Source of the DNA: Paludibacteraceae bacterium
Lineage (GTDB): Bacteria; Bacteroidota; Bacteroidia; Bacteroidales; Paludibacteraceae
Assembly (NCBI GenBank): GCA_016302585.1
Contig: JAEDNI010000029.1
Location: forward strand, 1 to 21,379
Length of the DNA stretch: 21,379 nt
Reading direction: 5' to 3'
Shown here piece by piece: positions 1 to 6,636 of this stretch. A program made the position numbers and the translations under genes. The notes under the pieces are model-generated. The model saw nothing but the letters and a program-made list of their open reading frames with translations. It was not told where the DNA came from and ran no database searches. Numbering within the stretch: the first letter of the stretch is position 1; the number at the start of each line of letters is the position of its first letter.

Positions 1-1
1 C

Positions 2-1354
2 TTACTGGTGTTGCTCACGTAAGAGGTCGTTCACCGTCTTCACGGGGTTAAACGTACTTACCGGCACTTCTACGAAAATCGTATTCCATTTCGCCATCGC
101 TCCGTTCCAAAGACCCGGAAGTTCCAAAGCCAACAGCTCTTTACCGTCTTTACTCTTATTGGAGATAAAGCCTGTCTGCGGGTCTACATACTGCGGCAGA
201 TCAAACGGCTTGCCTTCGAAATCACGAATAGCACATACGAGGTCCACCGGATTGAAGTGTGTACTCTGCTTCATCAGTTCCGGATCGCTAATCTGCGTAG
301 ACTCCAAAATCTGGCAAGAGATAGAACCATCTGCCTCGCGCACCAAGAACGGTCCGCCGCCCGGTTCACCGGTGTTCTTTACCACACCGCAAACGCGAAT
401 AGGACGATTCAATTTCGCACGCTCTTCGGCACTCAGGTTCGGATTTTTCAGCGCATCAAACACGCGCTTCTGCTCCGTTACCAGCACACCTGCAAGAATC
501 TGTTTGTAACGAATCGTATCTTTTTTCAGACGATCGGGCACGACGTTGTCGATATTCTTGATGAAGACGATATCTGCATCTTGTTGATTCAGGTTCTCGA
601 TGAGCGCTCCGTGTCCACCCGGACGGAAGAGCAACTTACCGTCCTTCGTGCGGAACGGCGTACCGTCGGGATTAGCCGCGATGGTATCCGTACTCGGCAA
701 CTGCTCCGAGAAGGTCACATCGTACTTCACACCGTATTTCTCTTCGAACTTAGCCAAGTTCTCTGCGATATGCTGACGGAACAAAGGCAGGTGGTCATGA
801 CTTACCGTGAAATGCAGATAAACAATCGGCTTCTCACCTTCGCCCTTGCAATACTGTGCCCCTTCTACCAAGTGCTCCAACGCCGGCGTACGCGCACCGT
901 CGCGGTATTTATGGAAGAGCAGCAAGCCCTTCGGCAGATCACCGTATTGCATGTCTTGCAACAGGTAACGCACCGCGTCTTGACCTTCTTTCCCTGCTAA
1001 CTGAGAACCGAAAGCGAACTTATCCTTGTTCGCCAGAAACTCTTGAATAAACGGCGTCTCAATACCATCTTCCAAGTACTGGAACAGATTCTTGAACATA
1101 CGGCTGGCAGCACCCGAAGCCGGAACAAACTTCAAAATCTTATGTCCCTCCTTCAAATATTCTTGCCATGCAGCGATATAGGCCTCCTGCTCAGCACGCT
1201 TCGGTGCCAAGATACCCTTCTTCGTGGAAGCCGGCGCCACGATGTCTAACTCAGGAAAACCATTGCGAAAACACTCCAACTGAGCCTCCGCTTTCTCTAC
1301 GGAAATGCCACGAGCAGCCAATTGCTCAAGGTCTTGTGCGGTAAATTCATTCAT
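2..1354 (-). CDS. DUF4301 family protein, nucleotidyltransferase-like
   Basis: This 450-residue protein looks complete, and its stop codon is at the very edge of the window. It matches the Bacteroidota-specific DUF4301 family as I know it. Visible landmarks are VPASGAASRM at residues 77-86, RPGGHGALIENL at 244-255 and FIKNIDN at 264-270. The glycine-rich first motif and the GGHGAL/KNIDN pair resemble the uridyl- and sugar-nucleotidyltransferase fold (UDP-sugar pyrophosphorylase type), so binding of a nucleotide or sugar phosphate is a reasonable guess. No activity can be assigned. There is no signal peptide, so it is probably cytoplasmic. It is transcribed divergently from the sugar kinase from its own promoter at 1387-1418, about 35 bp upstream of the ATG. 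Family assignment is confident, function is not. Confidence 0.85.
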   Translation of the reverse strand: MNEFTAQDLEQLAARGISVEKAEAQLECFRNGFPELDIVAPASTKKGILAPKRAEQEAYIAAWQEYLKEGHKILKFVPASGAASRMFKNLFQYLEDGIETPFIQEFLANKDKFAFGSQLAGKEGQDAVRYLLQDMQYGDLPKGLLLFHKYRDGARTPALEHLVEGAQYCKGEGEKPIVYLHFTVSHDHLPLFRQHIAENLAKFEEKYGVKYDVTFSEQLPSTDTIAANPDGTPFRTKDGKLLFRPGGHGALIENLNQQDADIVFIKNIDNVVPDRLKKDTIRYKQILAGVLVTEQKRVFDALKNPNLSAEERAKLNRPIRVCGVVKNTGEPGGGPFLVREADGSISCQILESTQISDPELMKQSTHFNPVDLVCAIRDFEGKPFDLPQYVDPQTGFISNKSKDGKELLALELPGLWNGAMAKWNTIFVEVPVSTFNPVKTVNDLLREQHQ

Positions 1355-1386
1355 GGATATTATGGGTTAAAATTATATTCCGGCTG

Positions 1387-1418
1387 CAAAGATATAAAAA
1401 AATTTGCATATGTGCAAA
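1387..1418 (-). promoter_or_regulatory. Bacteroidota promoter for the DUF4301 gene
   Basis: Read on the minus strand, TTTG (1418-1415) is followed after exactly 20 nt by TATCTTTG (1394-1387), a perfect match to the Bacteroidota -33/-7 consensus. The predicted start of transcription is near 1380, giving a leader of about 25 nt. Its -33 half lies in the same palindrome as the opposing promoter. Confidence 0.8.
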
Positions 1419-1434
1419 AAAAAGTGTAATTTTG
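1403..1434 (+). promoter_or_regulatory. Bacteroidota promoter for the sugar kinase
   Basis: TTTG (1403-1406), 20 nt, then TAATTTTG (1427-1434). Transcription should start near 1441, leaving only about 10 nt before the ATG at 1452. The palindrome TTTGCATATGTGCAAA (1403-1418) supplies the -33 element for both directions, so the two promoters overlap. Confidence 0.8.
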
Positions 1435-1451
1435 CACAAAATTTTAGACTT

Positions 1452-2315
1452 ATGATTCTTATTGCCGATAGCGGAAGTACGAAAGTACACTGGTGTTTGA
1501 TGACCGCAAGCGGTCAGTCTTCCGATGTCAGAACGGATGGTATCAATCCCGTTTTTCAAACCGTAGAGCAAATTCAAACCTGTCTCACGGACCAATTGTT
1601 GCCTCAACTGGCTAAGTGGCTCTGGGCAGGAACGATCACACATGTCTTCTTCTATGGCGCTGGATGCACTCCTGAGAAGAAAGTGTTGGTTGAGCAAGCT
1701 CTGTCTGCTGTCTTTAAGAAAGCCGAAGTGTTCGTCGCCTCCGATATGTTAGGTGCAGCACGAGGATTGCTGGGCCACAAGGCTGGGGTGGCATGCATCT
1801 TAGGCACCGGTAGCGGCAGTTGTTTCTATAACGGCGAGACCATCGAATGGGGCGTTCCTTCCTTAGGATTTATCTTGGGCGACGAGGGCAGCGGAGCTGT
1901 CTTGGGCAAACGGCTGGTGGGAGACCTGCTTAAGAATCAGTTAGGCGATGACCTGAAAGAGTCCTTCTTCGCAGAATATGAGACCTCGATGGCCGATATT
2001 ATCGATAAAGTCTATCGCCAACCTCTCCCAAACCGCTTCCTTGCTAAACTATCCAAGTTCTGCGCCGATCATATCGACGACCCGCGTATTCACGCACTCG
2101 TATACGACCATTTCGTGCAGTTCATCCGTCGTAATCTGGTTCAATATAAAACCGACCGGCCTATCGCTTTCGTCGGCTCCATAGCTTACTATTACAAGCC
2201 TATCCTCGAAGAAGCCATGAAAGCCGAAGGACTGCCCATAGGAATCATCCTCCAAGACCCGATTGAAGGACTCAAAGCCTACCATAAGGACTCCGTACTA
2301 CCTACATTGGAGTAA
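1452..2315 (+). CDS. BadF/BadG/BcrA/BcrD-type ATPase, probable N-acetylglucosamine-type sugar kinase
   Basis: A 287-residue ASKHA-fold kinase. The phosphate-1 loop is ILIADSGSTKVHW at the extreme N-terminus. The phosphate-2 region is ACILGTGSGSCFYNG, followed by GWGVPSLGFILGDEGSGAVLGKRL and the adenosine loop FVGSIAYYY. This is the pattern of the BadF/BadG family, whose short bacterial members include N-acetylglucosamine kinases, so phosphorylation of an amino sugar is likely but the substrate is not shown. I chose the ATG at 1452. The in-frame ATG at 1404 lies inside the promoter and upstream of the predicted transcription start, and family members begin right at the ILIADSGST motif. It may be the first gene of a run continuing into the glycosyltransferase 83 bp downstream. 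Confidence 0.85.
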   Translation: MILIADSGSTKVHWCLMTASGQSSDVRTDGINPVFQTVEQIQTCLTDQLLPQLAKWLWAGTITHVFFYGAGCTPEKKVLVEQALSAVFKKAEVFVASDMLGAARGLLGHKAGVACILGTGSGSCFYNGETIEWGVPSLGFILGDEGSGAVLGKRLVGDLLKNQLGDDLKESFFAEYETSMADIIDKVYRQPLPNRFLAKLSKFCADHIDDPRIHALVYDHFVQFIRRNLVQYKTDRPIAFVGSIAYYYKPILEEAMKAEGLPIGIILQDPIEGLKAYHKDSVLPTLE

Positions 2316-2349
2316 AGTACTGGGAATATCGTATCCCGCACCTACCTAT

Positions 2350-2370
2350 AATATACATAGTATATTATTC
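2350..2370 (+). other. A/T-only hairpin upstream of the glycosyltransferase
   Basis: ATAATATAC and GTATATTAT form a perfect 9-bp stem around an ATA loop in the 83-bp gap before the glycosyltransferase ATG at 2399. There is no U tract, so it is not a classical terminator. It could be an RNA processing site, a protein-binding palindrome or chance in AT-rich DNA. No consensus promoter with 20-nt spacing was found in this gap. Confidence 0.4.
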
Positions 2371-2398
2371 CGTGATTTTGAATTTTATAGTATAAAAC

Positions 2399-3736
2399 AT
2401 GAATATTTCTACTTTTTATCTGCCGGGCAGAGTGTGCTCGACGAAAGCCATCAAAGAGATCGCACAGAAAGCGACCGAGAAGTACACGATGATCTGTCTC
2501 AAACCCGATATCGAATGGGTGTATTTGGGACAGGCACGAATGATTCAAGTGCTCGAAATGAGCGGAGCAACGATGGTCTATGCCGATCATTTCGCCAAGA
2601 TCAACGAAGTGGTTACTGAAGCCCCTGTCATTGACTACCAAATCGGTGCACTACGCGACGATTTTGATTTCGGAGCCGTTCTGCTCTGGGATACGGCAAA
2701 ACTCAAAGCACTTGTCGCTCAAATAGACACCGAATATGAGTTTGCAGGACTCTACGATCTTCGCCTTCGTGCGGAGAAACTCGCCCATATCCCGGAGTAT
2801 CTTTACTACGAAGTAGAAACCGACACCCGTAAGTCCGGAGAGAAACTGTTTGATTACGTTGATCCGCGCAACCGTCAAGTACAGATAGAGATGGAGCAAT
2901 GTGTCACGGCGCACCTCCAACGTATCGGGGCGTACTTGAAACCCGGAGCGTATAAACCACTACCGAAAGCAGAGGACTATCCAGTGACGGCAAGTGTCAT
3001 CATTCCTTGTAAAAACCGTGCCCGCACAATAGCTGATGCTATCCTCTCTGCGCTCGCGCAGAAAGTGCGTGCACCCTACTCCTTCAATGTCATCGTCGTC
3101 GATGATAACTCTATTGACGGCACCACGGAGATTATCAAAGAAATACAATCCTCCCTTCCTTTAAAGGAAGGGTCGGGGTTAGGCTCTTTGATTCACATAG
3201 CCCAAGACCCCACCTGGCACGCGATAGGTGGCAATTGGAATGTCGCCATACATGACCCGCGTTGCGGTAAATATGCCATCCAACTCGACTCCGATGACAC
3301 GTACTTCGACGAGACGACGGTACAGAAGTTCATCGATGCGTTTGAAAGCGGCAACTACGGCATGGTGATCGGCACATACCAGTTGACGAATATGGCAGGC
3401 GAGATTCTTCCTCCGGGTGTCATTGACCATCGTGAATGGACCGATGACAACGGGCGCAACAATGCCCTCCGCATCAACGGTTTGGGTGCCCCGCGTGGAT
3501 TCTACGTACCTCTTTTACGCACCATTAATTACCCGACCACCAAATACGGTGAGGACTATGCCGTCGGTCTCCGAATTAGCCGGGACTACCCGATCGGACG
3601 TATCTACGACGTCCTGTATAACTGCCGTCGATGGGAAGACAACTCCGATGCCAACTGCGACATCGTTGCTATGAACCGCAATAACTGGTACAAAGATCGT
3701 CTGCGCACATGGGAGTTACTCGCCAGATTAAAGTAG
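2399..3736 (+). CDS. Family 2 glycosyltransferase with N-terminal extension
   Basis: A 445-residue protein. The GT-A catalytic domain starts near residue 200 with VTASVIIPCKNRARTI and continues with VIVVDDNSIDGT and the metal-binding region AIQLDSDDTYFDE, a classic GT2 layout. GEDYAVGLRISR and the RRWEDNS segment follow. The first 200 residues are a poorly characterised extension that itself looks like a degenerate glycosyltransferase-type domain. Donor and acceptor are unknown. The gene overlaps the SpoIID-type gene by 28 bp, so the two are almost certainly co-translated, which suggests a cell-envelope role. Residues about 251-262 (SSLPLKEGSGLG) come from a GC-rich palindromic repeat inserted in frame between two conserved blocks. 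Confidence 0.85.
   Translation: MNISTFYLPGRVCSTKAIKEIAQKATEKYTMICLKPDIEWVYLGQARMIQVLEMSGATMVYADHFAKINEVVTEAPVIDYQIGALRDDFDFGAVLLWDTAKLKALVAQIDTEYEFAGLYDLRLRAEKLAHIPEYLYYEVETDTRKSGEKLFDYVDPRNRQVQIEMEQCVTAHLQRIGAYLKPGAYKPLPKAEDYPVTASVIIPCKNRARTIADAILSALAQKVRAPYSFNVIVVDDNSIDGTTEIIKEIQSSLPLKEGSGLGSLIHIAQDPTWHAIGGNWNVAIHDPRCGKYAIQLDSDDTYFDETTVQKFIDAFESGNYGMVIGTYQLTNMAGEILPPGVIDHREWTDDNGRNNALRINGLGAPRGFYVPLLRTINYPTTKYGEDYAVGLRISRDYPIGRIYDVLYNCRRWEDNSDANCDIVAMNRNNWYKDRLRTWELLARLK
3149..3184 (+). repeat. In-frame GC-rich palindromic repeat, copy 1 (glycosyltransferase)
   Basis: CCCTTCCTTTAAAGGAAGGG (3153-3172) is a perfect 20-bp palindrome followed by the tail TCGGGGTTAGG. The same plan, a pyrimidine-rich arm, its complement and then a CGGGnGGGGTT-like tail, recurs at 4957, 5192, 10992, 11115 and 14384. 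Confidence 0.75.
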
Positions 3737-4734
3737 GAATCCTCACTGCCCCGCATATTGAGTTCGAGCAGCGGGAGAAGACGTTTGTACTGAAGAACGT
3801 GCGCATTGGGATTGGTTTTCATTGGGATCGCTATGAAGACCAAGAATTTGCCGGCACATTGACAATCCGCAACAATGCCGATGGCACCCAAACAGCCATC
3901 AATACCATCGATCTGGAGGACTATCTCTGCTCCGTTATTAGTTCTGAGATGAACGCCAATAGTCCGATGGAACTGCTCAAAGCTCACGCGGTTATCAGTC
4001 GTTCATGGGCTATTCGAGCCATGCAAAAACCCAACCACGAAGGTTTTGACGTCTGTGCCGACGACCATTGTCAGCGCTACGAAGGACTTCGCCGAATGAG
4101 CGAACGTGCCGTTGAAGCCGTGCGTGCTACTGCAGGTCAAGTGCTTCTATACAACGATGAGATATGCGACTGCCGCTATTACAAGTGTTGCGGAGGCAAA
4201 ACAGAGATCTGGCGTACCTGTTGGGAAGATATTGACGTACCCTATATCCAATCCGTCCAATGCGACTACTGCAAGTCCCCGTCGCCCAAAATACTACGAC
4301 TCGTGCTCAATGACTATGACCAAGAAACAAAAGATTTTCGTGATTGGAAAGTGACGTACAAAGATGAAGAAATCAACGAAATCATTCGCACCAAGTCCGG
4401 TATTGACTTCGGAGAAATCATCGACCTCATTCCTCTTCATCGCGGAGCCTCCGGTCGTATTGATCAATTAAGAATCGTAGGCACCAAGCACACCGAAGTC
4501 ATCGGTAAAGAACTCAAAATCCGCTATTGGTTAAGCCGCTCCTGTCTCTATAGTTCGTGGTTCGAAGTAGCCCACGAAAATGGTGTTTGGACTCTCTTTG
4601 GACATGGTTGGGGACATGGCGCAGGACTGTGTCAGATTGGTGCAGCGGTCATGGCGACGGAAGGAAAGACATACGAAGAGATCTTGACCTACTACTACCC
4701 CGGCACCCGACTAAATGAGAAAATGAGAAAATAA
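3709..4734 (+). CDS. SpoIID/LytB domain protein
   Basis: A 341-residue protein of the SpoIID/LytB family. IKVGI near the N-terminus is followed by the core LEDYLCSVISSEMN...LKAHAVISRSWAIR; the Glu of SSEM aligns with the catalytic Glu of sporulation SpoIID lytic transglycosylase. A Cys-rich CRYYKCCGG segment and the signature GHGWGHGAGLCQIGAAVMA follow near the C-terminus. In SpoIID these enzymes cleave peptidoglycan strands lacking stem peptides. Bacteroidota do not sporulate and the role of their homologs is unknown. No signal peptide is evident, so export is uncertain. The start overlaps the glycosyltransferase by 28 bp. The last residues (NEKMRK) are encoded by the first units of an 8-bp tandem repeat. 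Confidence 0.85.
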   Translation: MGVTRQIKVGILTAPHIEFEQREKTFVLKNVRIGIGFHWDRYEDQEFAGTLTIRNNADGTQTAINTIDLEDYLCSVISSEMNANSPMELLKAHAVISRSWAIRAMQKPNHEGFDVCADDHCQRYEGLRRMSERAVEAVRATAGQVLLYNDEICDCRYYKCCGGKTEIWRTCWEDIDVPYIQSVQCDYCKSPSPKILRLVLNDYDQETKDFRDWKVTYKDEEINEIIRTKSGIDFGEIIDLIPLHRGASGRIDQLRIVGTKHTEVIGKELKIRYWLSRSCLYSSWFEVAHENGVWTLFGHGWGHGAGLCQIGAAVMATEGKTYEEILTYYYPGTRLNEKMRK

Positions 4735-4747
4735 GAAAATGAGAAAA
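4716..4747 (+). repeat. 8-bp tandem array at the SpoIID/methyltransferase junction
   Basis: Four consecutive 8-bp units: TGAGAAAA, TGAGAAAA, TAAGAAAA, TGAGAAAA. The array contains the SpoIID stop codon (in the third unit), and its last base is the first base of the methyltransferase ATG. Gain or loss of a unit would alter the SpoIID tail and the spacing between the genes. Confidence 0.9.
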
Positions 4748-5907
4748 TGGTAAATGACTTAGCGCTCCAGCGAAATAAATACAAACACCTCTCCGACGCC
4801 GAATGGCATTGGTTTCTCCAACAAATCGAAGGGAGAGAACGGACAGCGGACAAACTGCCCACTTTTGCTTCTATCCCCGATTGGTGGTATCCGGTACGCC
4901 TGTCTTGTGAACAGTGCTCCTCGGAACTCACCGCGCGCTATAAAGCTTCCCTGCTTTCTCCCCTCGCCTTGGGAGAGGGGAAGGAGGAGAGGTTGCTTGA
5001 CCTCACCGGAGGCTATGGTGTGGACACCTATTTCCTAAGTGAACAATTCATCCATACTGACTACGTTGAGCAGAACGAAGAGTTATGTCGTATCGCCGCG
5101 CACAACTTCGCACTTAGTCAAAAGTCGAAAGTCGAAAGACAAAAGCTCTCTATTGCCATCCATAACACCACCGCCGAGGATTTCCTTCTCTCCTCCCCCT
5201 GTGGGGAGGCCGGGTGGGGTTTAATCTTCCTCGACCCCGCACGTCGCGATTCGCATGGTTCAAAGGTCTTTCGCATCGAAGACTGCACACCCAATGTGGT
5301 AGAATTATTACCTACCCTGCTTGCACACAGTAAACGCTTGCTGATCAAGTTATCCCCTATGTTGGATTTAACACAAGCCGTTACGTGTCTCTCGCAAGTA
5401 AATTGGGACATTCATATTGTCGCCATAAAAAACGAGGTCAAGGAAGTATTGTTACTAAGCGGAGGTACAGGCCAAATAACCACAATTGATCTCGCTCAAA
5501 AGGACCAAGCTTTCGTCTTCACTCGCGAAGAAGAACAGCATTGTGGCTTGGATATTAGAGATGGGAAATTGGCGAATTATCTCTACGAGCCTAACGCTGC
5601 GATTCTTAAAGCAGGTGCGTATAAGTTAGTCGCTCAACGTTTCGGACTTCACAAACTCGACGTGAACACCCATTTATACACATCCCTCCAATTCATAGAA
5701 AACTTCCCCGGTCGTGTTTGGCGCATTACGGAAAAGCAAAACCTCAAGCAAGCCAATGTGTTAACGCGTAACTATCCGTTGACACCTGAACAACTCAAGA
5801 AAAAACTGCACCTCCGTGATGGAGGCACAGCTTTTGTGATAGGTTGTCGAGTTGCAGGCAAACCTACTCTTCTGTACGCAGAGCGTGTTTATTCAACGTC
5901 TATGTAG
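4747..5907 (+). CDS. Class I SAM-dependent methyltransferase, PG_1098/THUMP-like type
   Basis: A 386-residue protein. It has the N-terminal alpha-helical part (LSCEQCSSELTARYKASL) followed by the SAM-binding Rossmann domain, with motif I LLDLTGGYGVDTYFLS and motif IV LIFLDPARRD. KLSPMLD and a C-terminal ferredoxin-/THUMP-like domain follow. This is the architecture of the Porphyromonas PG_1098 family, and an RNA substrate is inferred from the THUMP-like part. It lies 12 bp after the SpoIID-type gene. Three repeat insertions sit in frame in variable loops: a palindromic element at residues about 71-82, a heptamer array at 124-133 and a second palindromic element at 149-159. Conserved motifs lie on either side of each, so the protein is probably functional. 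Its 3' end overlaps the opposing gene by 19 bp. Confidence 0.85.
   Translation: MVNDLALQRNKYKHLSDAEWHWFLQQIEGRERTADKLPTFASIPDWWYPVRLSCEQCSSELTARYKASLLSPLALGEGKEERLLDLTGGYGVDTYFLSEQFIHTDYVEQNEELCRIAAHNFALSQKSKVERQKLSIAIHNTTAEDFLLSSPCGEAGWGLIFLDPARRDSHGSKVFRIEDCTPNVVELLPTLLAHSKRLLIKLSPMLDLTQAVTCLSQVNWDIHIVAIKNEVKEVLLLSGGTGQITTIDLAQKDQAFVFTREEEQHCGLDIRDGKLANYLYEPNAAILKAGAYKLVAQRFGLHKLDVNTHLYTSLQFIENFPGRVWRITEKQNLKQANVLTRNYPLTPEQLKKKLHLRDGGTAFVIGCRVAGKPTLLYAERVYSTSM
4957..4993 (+). repeat. In-frame GC-rich palindromic repeat, copy 2 (methyltransferase)
   Basis: TCCCCTC (4959-4965) pairs with GAGGGGA (4975-4981) across a 9-nt loop, and a GGAGGAGAGGTT-like tail follows. It encodes SPLALGEGKEE, just before the SAM-binding motif I. 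Confidence 0.65.
5116..5143 (+). repeat. Heptamer array, 4 x 7 bp (methyltransferase)
   Basis: Units AGTCAAA, AGTCGAA, AGTCGAA, AGACAAA fill exactly 28 bp. They are read in frame as part of SQKSKVERQK in a loop between motifs I and IV. Confidence 0.85.
5192..5222 (+). repeat. In-frame GC-rich palindromic repeat, copy 3 (methyltransferase)
   Basis: CCTCCCC (5192-5198) pairs with GGGGAGG (5203-5209) around a 4-nt loop and is followed by the tail CCGGGTGGGGTTT. It encodes SSPCGEAGWG directly before LIFLDPARRD. Confidence 0.8.
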
Positions 5908-6509
5908 CGCACACTACTACCGTTCACGCATTTCCATTTACCGTTGGTCATACTAACATCATCGCCGTATACGCCGCTGCATTTATAGCCGTTGCGGTCC
6001 ACGCCGTACTGCTTGCTACCCTGTTGTACAATCCAGTATTCGTTGGAACATATCCACGGACTGACATCCGAATAGAAAGACATCTTTTCTCCGTTGCAAC
6101 GATAGACATACCATAGATTACTGCCTTTCTTGCATGCTACGTAGTTAAACGGATAATAGAGTATCTCTTCTCCATAAACCCCGCCTACTTTTTGTCCGTT
6201 TTCATCAAATAAATACCACGTACTGCCTTGCTTTACTTTGTAACATCCGTTATAAAGCAACCCTACCTGATCACCGTACAAAACAGTACTACTTCCGTTT
6301 TTTACATACACTTTCCCATTGATCAGGCGCACATAACAACCATTCCAGAGGTCCTGATAATCCTCCTCTGCCCACATGATCTTGCGCGTGTATGTCTCGG
6401 TACTCGTTCCTTCAAACCACACATCGTAGTTACTATTGTACACATATTGCGCATTCATCGTCATACTCGCCATCAAGGCCACAACCAAAATCAGTACATT
6501 TCGTTTCAT
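5889..6509 (-). CDS. Small secreted protein with WG-like repeats
   Basis: A 206-residue protein starting with a good Sec signal peptide (MKRNVLILVVALMASMTMNA, cleavage probably before QYVYN). The mature part is rich in Tyr, Trp, Gly and Asn. It contains imperfect repeats of the type GCYKVKQGSTWYLFDENGQKVGG, and EYWIVQQGSKQYGVDRNGYKCSG. These resemble WG beta-repeats (usually ending in a D-x-x-G turn), a fold of unknown function common in secreted Bacteroidota proteins. There is no lipobox and no type IX sorting domain, so it is probably periplasmic or released. It stands alone, convergent with and overlapping the methyltransferase by 19 bp. No convincing promoter with 20-nt spacing was found upstream; a weak TTTG...TATGTTGA with 17-nt spacing lies near 6559-6531. 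Confidence 0.75.
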   Translation of the reverse strand: MKRNVLILVVALMASMTMNAQYVYNSNYDVWFEGTSTETYTRKIMWAEEDYQDLWNGCYVRLINGKVYVKNGSSTVLYGDQVGLLYNGCYKVKQGSTWYLFDENGQKVGGVYGEEILYYPFNYVACKKGSNLWYVYRCNGEKMSFYSDVSPWICSNEYWIVQQGSKQYGVDRNGYKCSGVYGDDVSMTNGKWKCVNGSSVRYIDVE

Positions 6510-6584
6510 AAGGCAATGAATTGTATGAATTCAACATAGTTTGATAGAAAAAATACAAATATCATGCCAGATTTTCATGAAATA

Positions 6585-6616
6585 CTTGCATATATCGAAA
6601 AAATTCTGTACTTTTG
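6585..6616 (+). promoter_or_regulatory. Promoter for murF-alr
   Basis: CTTG (6585-6588), 20 nt, then TACTTTTG (6609-6616). It shares the extended upstream word TTGCATATAT with the promoters at 1403, 9493 and 18415. Transcription should begin near 6623, about 14 nt before the ATG. Confidence 0.8.
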
Positions 6617-6636
6617 CACCGCAAAAGTTTTGAGCA

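Noticed and set aside
257..1000. Long plus-strand open frames opposite the DUF4301 gene
   Set aside because: They are antisense to a conserved protein and show no recognisable motifs. The same holds for the other long antisense frames within dxs, trkA, trkH and the SGNH and MBOAT genes.
1404..1451. Upstream ATG at 1404 as the start of the sugar kinase
   Set aside because: It lies inside the promoter, upstream of the predicted transcription start, and adds residues not seen in the family.
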